Positions 7,979-15,346 of a stretch of 18,935 bases of DNA are shown piece after piece (the stretch's first letter is position 1; each line of letters begins with the position of its first letter). The notes under the pieces were generated by a model. That model made no database searches. It had not been told where the DNA came from and was given only the letters and a program-made list of their open reading frames with translations. The translations under genes and the position numbers were made by a program. The stretch covers positions 1-18,935 of the forward strand of contig CAYMKJ010000080.1 in NCBI GenBank assembly GCA_964391025.1, in the 5' to 3' direction. Source of the DNA: SHZI01 sp964391025. Lineage in GTDB: Bacteria; Pseudomonadota; Gammaproteobacteria; Steroidobacterales; GCA-2729495.

Positions 7979-9742
7979 TCAGCGACCGCGGGCGAACAGT
8001 CGGTCGAGTTCGGGAAGCGACAAGGCCACGCGGGTGGGCCTGCCGTGATTGCACTGTTCGCTGCGCGGCGTGCGCTCCATGTCGCGCAACAAACTGTTCA
8101 TCTCATCGATGGTCAGGCGCCGGTTCGCGCGGACGGAGGCATGACAGGCAACATCTGCCAGGCACCGGTCGAGCAGCCCGAATAATTCGTCGAGCGTAAA
8201 GTCGTCGTGAAGACCGGCCACGAGTCGGCGCACAAGAGCCTCGGCATCATCCCCCACCAACATAACAGGGACCGCGCGCAGCGTCAGACGGTCAGGCCCG
8301 GTGCGCAGGAGATCGAAACCGCAGCGTTCCAGCACGGGGCCGTGATGCACCGCGCGCTCAGCCTCGGCTTCCGTAACCGACAGGGTCACAGGGAGAAGCA
8401 AGGCCTGGGACTGAACCGCCGCCTGCCGGATGGAGGCCTTCAGCCGCTCGTAGGTGACCCGCTCGTGGGCCGCGTGCGCGTCCACCATCACCAGGCCTTC
8501 GGCCGTCTCGGCCAGAATGTAGATGCCGTGGAGTTGCGCAATGGCAAAACCGAGGACTGGCATACCGGTACCAGACTCTTGCGCATCTGCGCCCAACGCA
8601 TAGTTGGCACTGGAATCCCGGATGGACCCGACGCCGGTCGCTGACCCTGGACGAGGACCGGGAACGCCAAGAGGAAGGGTCCCAGCGCCAGGTCCGACAG
8701 CTATCTGCGGCCAGATGGAAACTGTTGGCCTGCCGTCAGTGCGGTTGCCCTGTGCCGCCACCACTTCTTCCACCGTGCGACGAACAAAGTCCCTGACGCG
8801 ACCAGGATCACGGAACCGCACTTCGTGCTTGGCCGGGTGCGCATTCACGTCCACCCAGGCAGGATCCATATCGAGATAGAGGACATAGGCGGGCCAGCGA
8901 TCGCGATAGAGCACGTCCCGGTAGGCCGCGCGCACCGCGCCCGCCAGCAACTTGTCTCGGATGGCGCGGCCATTCAGGAAGAGATGCTGCAGGTCCGCCT
9001 GGCTGCGCGCGTGCGTGGGCGACGCAAGCCATCCGCGCAACGTGAGGCCCGCAGCGTCGCGTTCCACGTAGATGGCGTTCCTGACAAACTCCTCGCCGCA
9101 CACCTTGCCGACGCGTACAGCCAATTCCGCCGGTGACTGCGCCGCCGCGAGATCCAGAACCACACGCTGATTGTGTTCAACACGCAGCGCAACCGAGCCG
9201 CGCGACAAGGCAATGCTCTCGATCGTGGCACGCACATGCGCAAACTCGGTCCGTTCGCTGCGCAGGAATCGGCGCCGGGCCGGCGTGTTGAAGAACAGAT
9301 CCCGGACTTCGACAGTGGTTCCGGGTGGATGGGCTGCAGGCGCGACAGGCCCCGGGCCCGCGTCCTCGCCGGTGACAGCAAATCCGGTCAGTGCGTCCCG
9401 GTGCCGGGAGGTCAGGGTCAGGCGAGAAACAGAAGCAATACTCGGCAGCGCTTCGCCCCGGAACCCGAGCGTGGCGACCTGCTCCAGATCCTCGAGGCTT
9501 TCAATCTTGCTCGTGGCATGGCGCGCCAGGGCTACGGCCAGCTCATCCCGGGGAATCCCGGTACCGTTGTCCCGGATGCGGCACAGACGAATGCCCGCTT
9601 CCTCCAGTTCGAGTTCCACCCGGGTGGCACCAGCATCCAGGCTGTTCTCGAGCAGTTCCTTGACGACGGACGCGGGTCGCTCCACGACCTCCCCCGCCGC
9701 GATCTGGTTAACGAGATGGGCAGGCAACTGACGGATTGGCAT
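7979..9742 (-). CDS. mutL: DNA mismatch repair protein MutL, nuclease type
   Basis: MutL links MutS recognition to strand removal. It has 587 residues. The N-terminal GHKL ATPase has ENSLDAG (32-38), DNGTGI (58-63) and LGFRGEAL (92-99), and the transducer domain ends with DVNAHPAKHEVRF at 298-310. A low-complexity Gly/Pro linker spans about 330-395. The C-terminal dimerisation domain carries the metal-binding endonuclease motif DQHA(X)2E(X)4E at 421-432 with Gln replaced by Ala, plus ACHASVRA at 532-539 and CNHGRP at 564-569. E. coli MutL lacks these motifs and relies on MutH, so this protein is probably a nicking MutL. Start: ATG at 9742, with no strong Shine-Dalgarno and a hairpin just upstream. 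Confidence 0.97.
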   Translation of the reverse strand: MPIRQLPAHLVNQIAAGEVVERPASVVKELLENSLDAGATRVELELEEAGIRLCRIRDNGTGIPRDELAVALARHATSKIESLEDLEQVATLGFRGEALPSIASVSRLTLTSRHRDALTGFAVTGEDAGPGPVAPAAHPPGTTVEVRDLFFNTPARRRFLRSERTEFAHVRATIESIALSRGSVALRVEHNQRVVLDLAAAQSPAELAVRVGKVCGEEFVRNAIYVERDAAGLTLRGWLASPTHARSQADLQHLFLNGRAIRDKLLAGAVRAAYRDVLYRDRWPAYVLYLDMDPAWVDVNAHPAKHEVRFRDPGRVRDFVRRTVEEVVAAQGNRTDGRPTVSIWPQIAVGPGAGTLPLGVPGPRPGSATGVGSIRDSSANYALGADAQESGTGMPVLGFAIAQLHGIYILAETAEGLVMVDAHAAHERVTYERLKASIRQAAVQSQALLLPVTLSVTEAEAERAVHHGPVLERCGFDLLRTGPDRLTLRAVPVMLVGDDAEALVRRLVAGLHDDFTLDELFGLLDRCLADVACHASVRANRRLTIDEMNSLLRDMERTPRSEQCNHGRPTRVALSLPELDRLFARGR

Positions 9743-9745
9743 GCC

Positions 9746-9763
9746 GGCATTCTTTCAAATGCC
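9746..9763. promoter_or_regulatory. Hairpin 3 nt upstream of the mutL start codon
   Basis: GGCATT (9746-9751) and AATGCC (9758-9763) form a perfect 6-bp stem with a 6-nt loop. In the mutL mRNA the loop reads UGAAAG, and its GAAAG is the only Shine-Dalgarno-like sequence before the ATG. The start region also holds a 10-bp palindrome, ATGCCGGCAT at 9741-9750, that could form a competing structure. A translational role is inference. Confidence 0.4.
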
Positions 9764-9802
9764 AGGCCTCTTGCCTATCCACGGATCAACGCGCGCTGGC
9801 CG

Positions 9803-11260
9803 TTAGCTGCTCTGGCGCGGAATGCGCAATTTCTGCCCAACCCAGACTGTGTCAGAACGCAGGCGATTGGTCGTGCGCAGCCTGCTCAGGCTCACCTTGT
9901 AGAGGCTCGCCACGCCGGATAGGGTGTCCCCGCTCTGAACAACGTGTTGCCGGGGACCCATCTGACCGGACGCGGGTCGGGGGGCAGCGGCCGCCAGAGT
10001 AGCCGGAGCGCGCTTGACGGAATTGCCGGGCGGGTTGGCGGCGAAGTAGCTGCGGATACCGGCCAGAACCGCCCCTGCGAGTGCCTGCTGGTGCGATGGC
10101 GACCGCAGGTTCTGCTCGTCCCTCGGATTCGAAATGTAGGCTGTCTCGACGAGCACGGAGGGCACGTCCGGAGACTTCAGCACCATGAATGGTGCCAACT
10201 GCACGCTGCGCCGGTGAAGACTGCCGAGACGACCCATGCGCTCCAGGATGGCGTCGCCAACGGCGATACTGGAGCTGATTGACGCGTTCTGCGAAAGATC
10301 CATGAGCACAGAGGCAAGCACGGGATCCTTGTCGCCCAACTCGACACCACCGATCAGGGCCGCGTTCTCCCGAGCCGCGAGCCGCCGCGAGGCCTCGTCA
10401 CTGGCCGCCTTTTCGGAGAGCACATACACGGTGGAGCCTTGCGCACTGCGGTTGTAGGCAGCATCGGCATGAATGGAAACGAACAGGTCAGCGTTGGCAC
10501 TGCGGGCCCTTTCCATTCGCTCCCGCAACCCAAGGAACCGGTCATCGCTGCGCGTGAGCACACCGCGCATGCCGGCTTCTGCATTTACCAGGTCAACGAG
10601 CCGGCGGCTGATCGCGAGGGTGACGTCCTTCTCCCGGACTCCGGACGGGCCGTGGGCTCCAGGATCGTGGCCCCCATGCCCGGCGTCCACGACCACGACA
10701 ATGTCGCGGCGACTTTCCGGCAGCCGGACAACCGCCGGTGGTGGCGCCTCCAGGGCAGGTGCTGGCACTGAGGCCATCCAGGATACCGGGCGCAACTCGA
10801 TGGCCAGGCGCGAGTCCCCGCCATCCGCCGCCAGCGTGGCGGACGGCTGCATGGCTTCCGCGACGTCAAAGACAATGCGCAGATTGCCGCCGGGCCGGTG
10901 GGCAACGCGAATCTGACGAACGGCGCCGGCTGCGGTCGGTAGCGGCAGGGCCGTGGGTCCCAAGGCCGCGGAGGAAATGTCGACGACGACCCGGTGCGGG
11001 TCGTTGAGCGTGAACAGGTTGAACGTTGTCGCCCGGGTCAGGCGGAGTTCCACCCGGGTGTCCGGCCCAAGCTCTGTGATCGCGATGGACCGGACTTGCA
11101 GGCGTTCCGGGATGGCGGCAAGCAGGGCCTCGGTGAGGAGCAGGGCCGCGAGTGCCACTGCCACCGCAGACCGGAGCAGGGCCCCGAACACGGCCCCGAA
11201 CACGGCCCTGGGCACAGCCAGGGCGGATAACCCGCGGGCGACGGTTCTCTGGCAGACCAC
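9803..11260 (-). CDS. amiB: N-acetylmuramoyl-L-alanine amidase, AmiB type
   Basis: This periplasmic zinc amidase cleaves the lactyl-Ala bond of peptidoglycan during daughter-cell separation. In E. coli the family is switched on by EnvC or NlpD. It has 485 residues from the chosen start. A long basic N-terminus is followed by a hydrophobic signal core at about 31-49. Then come an AMIN septum-targeting domain (about 53-158), a Pro/Ala linker, an Amidase_3 domain (about 186-406) and one C-terminal LysM (HVVQSGDTLSGVASLYKVS, from about 439). Zinc ligands His195 (DAGHGGHD), Glu210 (VREKD) and His264 (SIHAD) and catalytic Glu372 (VETAYISN) are all visible. The frame extends to a GTG at 11266, but GTG at 11260 is better placed: GGAG lies 5 nt before it. 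A later start inside the VFGA repeat cannot be excluded. Confidence 0.95.
   Translation of the reverse strand: MVCQRTVARGLSALAVPRAVFGAVFGALLRSAVAVALAALLLTEALLAAIPERLQVRSIAITELGPDTRVELRLTRATTFNLFTLNDPHRVVVDISSAALGPTALPLPTAAGAVRQIRVAHRPGGNLRIVFDVAEAMQPSATLAADGGDSRLAIELRPVSWMASVPAPALEAPPPAVVRLPESRRDIVVVVDAGHGGHDPGAHGPSGVREKDVTLAISRRLVDLVNAEAGMRGVLTRSDDRFLGLRERMERARSANADLFVSIHADAAYNRSAQGSTVYVLSEKAASDEASRRLAARENAALIGGVELGDKDPVLASVLMDLSQNASISSSIAVGDAILERMGRLGSLHRRSVQLAPFMVLKSPDVPSVLVETAYISNPRDEQNLRSPSHQQALAGAVLAGIRSYFAANPPGNSVKRAPATLAAAAPRPASGQMGPRQHVVQSGDTLSGVASLYKVSLSRLRTTNRLRSDTVWVGQKLRIPRQSS
11180..11203. repeat. Two perfect tandem copies of a 12-bp unit in the amiB signal region
   Basis: The unit GGCCCCGAACAC occurs at 11180-11191 and 11192-11203. 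A third degenerate copy (9 of 12 matches) follows at 11204-11215. On the minus strand the units encode VFGA-VFGA after VPRA, just before the hydrophobic core of the AmiB signal peptide. Each copy adds four residues in frame, so copy-number change would lengthen or shorten the n-region without a frameshift. Confidence 0.8.
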
Positions 11261-11295
11261 GTCCACTCCCCCCGAAAATCCCTTTCGTGGCGCCG

Positions 11296-11324
11296 AGTAT
11301 ACGTAATGCAGCCCGCGACGGAAA
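11296..11324 (-). promoter_or_regulatory. Candidate internal promoter for amiB
   Basis: On the minus strand a -10 TATACT (11296-11301, 5 of 6 matches) lies 17 nt after a weak -35 TTTCCG (11319-11324, 3 of 6). It sits in the 108-nt AT-richer gap between tsaE and amiB, the widest gap inside the cluster. A start near 11289 would give a leader of about 29 nt to the GTG at 11260. Confidence 0.45.
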
Positions 11325-11374
11325 CAGTTTTCTTATAGGAAATAGGCAGATAGGCAGCTTACCTGCGGCGACGT

Positions 11375-11887
11375 TCAGAACCCGGCCGGCAGGGCTTGGT
11401 CCAGCTTGCGAAGGACCTGGGAGCCGACCTCGCTCTGGGCCGTCAGGCGGAACTGCCGGCCGGCGCCTTCGATGGCCAGGTGGCACTTAAGGTCAGCCGG
11501 CGGCAGGCGCCCCGTTCCGCGGGCAGGCCACTCCGCCAGCAACAGGCAGCCCCTGCCAAGTTCGTCGATCGGGCCCAGTTCGTCCGCCAGGCCCAGGTGG
11601 TCCAGTTCGGCTGGGTCCCGCAACCGGTAGAGATCCACGTGCAAGACCCGATAGCCATCCACCAGGTAGGGCTCGACGAGTGTGTAGGTCGGACTCGGCA
11701 CCCGCCCCGTGTGCCCCAGGCCAAGCAGCATCGCCCGAATCAGGGCCGTCTTGCCGGCCCCCAGCTCGCCCTCGAAATAGACCACGAGACGCACGGCCGC
11801 GGCAGCGAGCAGCACCTGGGCCAGCAGCGTTCCCAGCTGTGCGGTCGCCGCGGTGCCCGGCAGGTACCTGACTAGGGATTCAGCCAC
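11375..11887 (-). CDS. tsaE: tRNA threonylcarbamoyladenosine biosynthesis ATPase TsaE
   Basis: TsaE is the ATPase that cycles the TsaB-TsaD complex during t6A37 formation in tRNAs reading ANN codons. It has 170 residues, typical for the family. The Walker A motif GELGAGKT is at 40-47, followed by the family block SPTYTL at 65-70 and HVDLYRL at 83-89. The Walker B-like region reads LLLAEWP where most relatives have an Ile/Val-Glu-Trp-Pro pattern, so Glu and Trp are kept. The start is GTG at 11887, overlapping the last 16 nt of nnr, so it is probably translated by coupling; no clear Shine-Dalgarno is seen. The nnr-tsaE-amiB order is the same as in E. coli. Confidence 0.96.
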   Translation of the reverse strand: MAESLVRYLPGTAATAQLGTLLAQVLLAAAAVRLVVYFEGELGAGKTALIRAMLLGLGHTGRVPSPTYTLVEPYLVDGYRVLHVDLYRLRDPAELDHLGLADELGPIDELGRGCLLLAEWPARGTGRLPPADLKCHLAIEGAGRQFRLTAQSEVGSQVLRKLDQALPAGF

Positions 11888-13383
11888 GGCCGCAGCTGCG
11901 CCAGCGCGTCACTCGCCACAACTCCCCGTTGGCCGGTGCGCGCTGCCGCATCGCCAGCGGCACCGTGCACGAAGGCTGCTGCGGCGGCAATGTCTGCGCC
12001 CGGCGTCCCGGCCAGCAGCTGGGCATGCGCCTGCGCGACCAGGCCGGCCGTAATCCCGGTCAACACATCCCCCATTCCTGCCGTGGCCATCCCCGGGTTA
12101 CCGGTCGGGATGAGCCAGGGGCACGGGCCGGTTCCACCCACGAGCGTGCCGCTGCCCTTGAGGACAATCGTGCCCCCGTAACGGTTCCGCAGTGCCTCCA
12201 GGGCGCCCAGGCGATCGCGCTGGACGTCCGTCGACGATCGGCCGAGCAGCCGGCCGGCTTCGCCCGGGTGCGGAGTCAAAATCCAGTCAGGCCGTCGCAC
12301 GCGGAGATCGGCGAGCAGATTCAGGGCATCCGCATCCAGCACCAGCGGCAGGGGGGTTGCAAGAACGGCGGCCAGCAGCGAGCGGGACCACTCGTCCCGA
12401 CCCAGACCGGGCCCGAGCGCGACGACTGTCGCCCGGGCCAGCAAGGGTGCGAGATCCTCCGGATCAGCGATGCCATGACACATCAGTTCCGGGCGCACCA
12501 GCGGCAGGAGTGCCGCATGCGCCGGACGGGTAGCGACACTGACGAGTCCGGCACCGGCTCGCAGGGCCGCCTCCCCGGCCAGTCGGACGGCGCCGCTCAT
12601 CCCGTAGTTGCCGCCAACCACCAGCACATGGCCGAAGTTGCCCTTGTGCGCTGTCGCTGAGCGACGCGGCAAAAGGCGCGGCAACTCGTCGGCAGTGAAG
12701 AGGCACAGTCGCGCCTGGCCGCCGAGACCGGCGCGCTCCACCACCGTCGGCGGGATGCCCAGATCCGCGAATTGCACCTGGCCCGTGTGGGCCGGTCCTT
12801 CGCCAAGATAGAGTCCGAGCTTGCGGCCCACGAACGTTACCGTGAGGTCCGCACGAACGGCCACTCCGGACGGAAGCCCGCTGGTCGCGTCCAGGCCCGA
12901 GGGAATATCCACCGCGATTACCGGCCGTTGCGCCGCGTTGACTGCCTCGATGGTGGTGCGCGCGGCGCCGGTGACGGGCCTGTTGAGTCCGATGCCCACT
13001 ATCGCGTCGACTACCAGTTCGGCCTCGGCCAGAACCTGGGGCTCGAAGGGCAGCAGCGCGTCACCCTCCGCGGCAAAGTCCCGCCACGCTGTCGCGGCGT
13101 CGCCGGTCAGTTGTGATGGATCGGCGAGCGCGCACACCCTGACGTCCCGACCGGCGCGCCGCGCGAGGCGCGCGACCACATAGCCGTCGCCGCCGTTATT
13201 GCCCGCGCCACAGAGCACAACCCAGCTGTGGGCATCGGGCCAGCGGGCAGAGGCCGCGGCGCACACCGCCTCCCCGGCCCGGGTCATGAGCTCATAGCCG
13301 CTGATCCCGAAGGCACTCGTGGCCGTGCGGTCGAGAGTCCGCACCGCCTCGGGAGTCCAGACGCCACACGCTGCTTCCAACAT
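11872..13383 (-). CDS. nnr: Bifunctional NAD(P)HX epimerase / ADP-dependent NAD(P)HX dehydratase
   Basis: This enzyme repairs hydrated NADH and NADPH: the N-terminal half epimerises the R and S forms and the C-terminal half dehydrates S-NAD(P)HX using ADP. It has 503 residues from the chosen start. The YjeF_N domain shows CGAGNNGGDGYV at 58-69 and AVDIPSGLDA at 157-166. The carbohydrate-kinase-like half shows KGNFGHV from 247, LTPHPGEAGRLL at 369-380 and NPGMATAGMGDVLTG at 429-443. The frame extends upstream to 13434, but ATG at 13383 gives the usual N-terminus (MLEAACGVWTPEAVRTLDR) and avoids overlap with queG. No Shine-Dalgarno precedes it. A perfect TATAAT sits exactly 7 nt before the ATG, suggesting a leaderless mRNA. 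It is the first gene of the minus-strand cluster. Confidence 0.96.
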   Translation of the reverse strand: MLEAACGVWTPEAVRTLDRTATSAFGISGYELMTRAGEAVCAAASARWPDAHSWVVLCGAGNNGGDGYVVARLARRAGRDVRVCALADPSQLTGDAATAWRDFAAEGDALLPFEPQVLAEAELVVDAIVGIGLNRPVTGAARTTIEAVNAAQRPVIAVDIPSGLDATSGLPSGVAVRADLTVTFVGRKLGLYLGEGPAHTGQVQFADLGIPPTVVERAGLGGQARLCLFTADELPRLLPRRSATAHKGNFGHVLVVGGNYGMSGAVRLAGEAALRAGAGLVSVATRPAHAALLPLVRPELMCHGIADPEDLAPLLARATVVALGPGLGRDEWSRSLLAAVLATPLPLVLDADALNLLADLRVRRPDWILTPHPGEAGRLLGRSSTDVQRDRLGALEALRNRYGGTIVLKGSGTLVGGTGPCPWLIPTGNPGMATAGMGDVLTGITAGLVAQAHAQLLAGTPGADIAAAAAFVHGAAGDAAARTGQRGVVASDALAQLRPWLNP

Positions 13384-13390
13384 GCGGGTG

Positions 13391-13396
13391 ATTATA
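13391..13396 (-). promoter_or_regulatory. -10 element of the nnr promoter, possibly shared with queG
   Basis: The minus strand reads TATAAT, a perfect -10, ending 7 nt before the nnr ATG. No good -35 is visible at 16-18 nt upstream. On the plus strand the overlapping bases 13393-13398 read TATACT (5 of 6), which could serve queG with a start near 13405 and a leader of about 28 nt. The junction is only 49 nt long, so both genes must find promoters here or inside one another. Confidence 0.5.
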
Positions 13397-13432
13397 CTGA
13401 TCCCTTTCCAGCTATCGGGCGAGCACGCCCCC

Positions 13433-14488
13433 ATGGACCTCCAGCAGCTCGCCGCACAGATCAGGGACTGGGGTCGAGAACTCGGCTTTCAGCAGATCGG
13501 CATCGCCGGGACCACACTGACCGACGCCGAGCGGCGACTCGACGACTGGGTTGCGCGCGGTCTGCACGGCGAGCTCGGCTACATGACCCGGCATGGCCGC
13601 AAGCGAACTCGGCCTGCCGACCTGCTCCCGGGCACGGCGCGCATCATTTCGGCGAGAATGGATTACTTGCCCGCCGGTGCGGCGCCTGCGTATGCCGTGC
13701 TTGCCGACAGCGAGCGGGCCTACATCGCGCGTTATGCCCTCGGCCGCGATTACCACAAGCTGCTTCGCCGCCGGCTCCAACAGCTGGCGGAGCGCATCAG
13801 CGCCGCCGGCGGGGCCCACGGCCACCGCGTGTTCGTGGACAGTGCGCCAGTCCTGGAAAAGCCACTCGCTGCGGCAGCGGGGCTGGGCTGGCAGGGCAAG
13901 CACACCAACCTGATTAACCGGCAGGCAGGGTCCTGGTTCCTGCTTGGCGAGATTTACACCGACTTGCAGCTGCCGATCGACCAGCCGGTCACCGACCACT
14001 GCGGCAGCTGCCGCGCCTGCCTCGACGTGTGCCCGACAAAGGCCATCATCGCGCCCTATGTGCTGGATGCCCGGCGCTGCATTTCGTACTTTACGATCGA
14101 GTCTCAGGGCCCGATACCCCTCGAGTTTCGGGCGCCGATGGGCAATCGCATCTTTGGCTGCGACGACTGCCAGCTCGTGTGCCCCTGGAACCGGTACGCC
14201 CGACCGACGGATGAACCGGATTTCGCACCCCGGCACGGTCTCGACGCCCCGCAACTGACAGACCTGTTCGCCTGGTCGGAGCAGGAGTGGTCCGAGCGGA
14301 CCGCCGGCAGCGCGTTGCGCCGGCCGGGCTACGTGGGCTGGCTGCGCAATATCGCCGTGGCCCTGGGGAATGCACCATCGTCGAGCCAGGTGCTCGATGC
14401 CCTGCAGGCTCGGGCCAGTCACCTGTCAGAGCTGGTGCGTGAGCACGTGACGTGGGCCCTGTTGCAACATCGCCAGCGACGTAACTGA
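13433..14488 (+). CDS. queG: Epoxyqueuosine reductase QueG
   Basis: QueG is the cobalamin-dependent iron-sulphur enzyme that reduces epoxyqueuosine to queuosine at position 34 of tRNAs for Asp, Asn, His and Tyr. It has 351 residues. The N-terminal half is the B12-binding reductase domain with the conserved VDSAPVLEKPLA (135-146), including the probable proton donor Asp136. The first 4Fe-4S cluster motif CxxCxxCxxxCP is at 190-201 (C190, C193, C196, C200), and the second uses C243, C246 and C250 in GCDDCQLVCPWN. A HEAT-like C-terminus follows. ATG at 13433 matches the usual N-terminus; longer in-frame starts reach into nnr. Shine-Dalgarno is weak. It diverges from nnr and converges with panC. 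Confidence 0.97.
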   Translation: MDLQQLAAQIRDWGRELGFQQIGIAGTTLTDAERRLDDWVARGLHGELGYMTRHGRKRTRPADLLPGTARIISARMDYLPAGAAPAYAVLADSERAYIARYALGRDYHKLLRRRLQQLAERISAAGGAHGHRVFVDSAPVLEKPLAAAAGLGWQGKHTNLINRQAGSWFLLGEIYTDLQLPIDQPVTDHCGSCRACLDVCPTKAIIAPYVLDARRCISYFTIESQGPIPLEFRAPMGNRIFGCDDCQLVCPWNRYARPTDEPDFAPRHGLDAPQLTDLFAWSEQEWSERTAGSALRRPGYVGWLRNIAVALGNAPSSSQVLDALQARASHLSELVREHVTWALLQHRQRRN

Positions 14489-14495
14489 AATCTCG

Positions 14496-15344
14496 CTAGA
14501 GGTCCACGAGCAGATTGTCGATCAGCCGGGCACGGCCCAGGTGACCGGCGGCCAGCACGACCAGATTCCGGCTCGTCACGGTTGGCGGACTGAGATCAGC
14601 CGAGTTACGGATGGCGAAATAGTCCGGCCGGAAACCCGCGCCCACGAGGTCGGCCATACCGCGATTCTCCAGCGCTGCGAATTTCCGCCCCCCCTGACGC
14701 AGCAAACGGGCGCAGGTCGAAAGGGTCCGATGCAGCCCCGGCGCCTGCGCACGGCCGCCCGCGTCCAGGTACTGATTGCGGGAACTGAGCGCCAGGCCAT
14801 CCGGCTCCCTTGCCGTGGGCCCGGCCACAATCTTCACTGGCAAGTGCAGGTCTGCCTGCAGGCGTCTGATTACCAGGAGTTGCTGGTAGTCCTTCTGGCC
14901 AAACACCGCAGTGTCCGGCTGAATGATATTGAACAACCTCGTCACGACCGACGCCACGCCGTCGAAGTGGCCTGGGCGAAACTCACCGCACAGGATGCCA
15001 GAGAGTTCGGGAACGGAGACCACCGTGGCAGCACACTCGCGATGAGGATAGATCTCTTCAACAGGCGGCGCGAACAGGATGTCCACCTTCGCCCGCCCCA
15101 GCTGGCGTCGATCACTGTCGAGGGTGCGCGGATAAGCAGCGAAGTCCTCGCCCGGGCCGAACTGCGCTGGATTGACGAAAATCGAGACCACGACCCGGTC
15201 CGCCTGTTTATGGGCGATCTCCACCAGGCTCAGGTGCCCGGCGTGGAGATTGCCCATGGTGGGCACCAGCGCGACCGATTCGTCGAACTCGCGCCAGCCG
15301 TGCAGGTTTTCTCGCAGGCTGGCAATCGTGCGGACGGTCTTCAA
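14496..15344 (-). CDS. panC: Pantothenate synthetase (pantoate-beta-alanine ligase)
   Basis: PanC joins pantoate and beta-alanine with ATP to give pantothenate, the precursor of coenzyme A. It has 282 residues, the usual length, from TTG at 15344. The nucleotidyltransferase motifs are present: PTMGNLHAGH (28-37, HIGH-like), FVNPAQFGP (56-64), FGQKDYQQ (148-155) and GLALSSRN (183-190). The frame stays open upstream into panB, but those residues are not PanC-like. TTG at 15344 gives MKTVRTIASLREN and lies 2 nt after the panB stop, so coupled translation is likely; there is no clear Shine-Dalgarno. It is the last gene of its operon and its stop is 7 nt from the stop of the converging queG. Confidence 0.96.
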   Translation of the reverse strand: MKTVRTIASLRENLHGWREFDESVALVPTMGNLHAGHLSLVEIAHKQADRVVVSIFVNPAQFGPGEDFAAYPRTLDSDRRQLGRAKVDILFAPPVEEIYPHRECAATVVSVPELSGILCGEFRPGHFDGVASVVTRLFNIIQPDTAVFGQKDYQQLLVIRRLQADLHLPVKIVAGPTAREPDGLALSSRNQYLDAGGRAQAPGLHRTLSTCARLLRQGGRKFAALENRGMADLVGAGFRPDYFAIRNSADLSPPTVTSRNLVVLAAGHLGRARLIDNLLVDL

Positions 15345-15346
15345 GG

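Noticed and set aside
6968..8185. 405-codon open frame on the plus strand opposite miaA and the end of mutL
   Set aside because: Spans two real genes on the other strand and looks like a composition artefact.
13384..13434. Longer nnr N-terminus (17 extra residues) starting at 13434
   Set aside because: The extra residues do not resemble the family, would overlap the queG start, and would place a perfect -10 inside the gene.
13412..14422. 336-codon open frame on the minus strand opposite queG
   Set aside because: queG has all its iron-sulphur motifs in the plus frame; the minus frame shows nothing recognisable.
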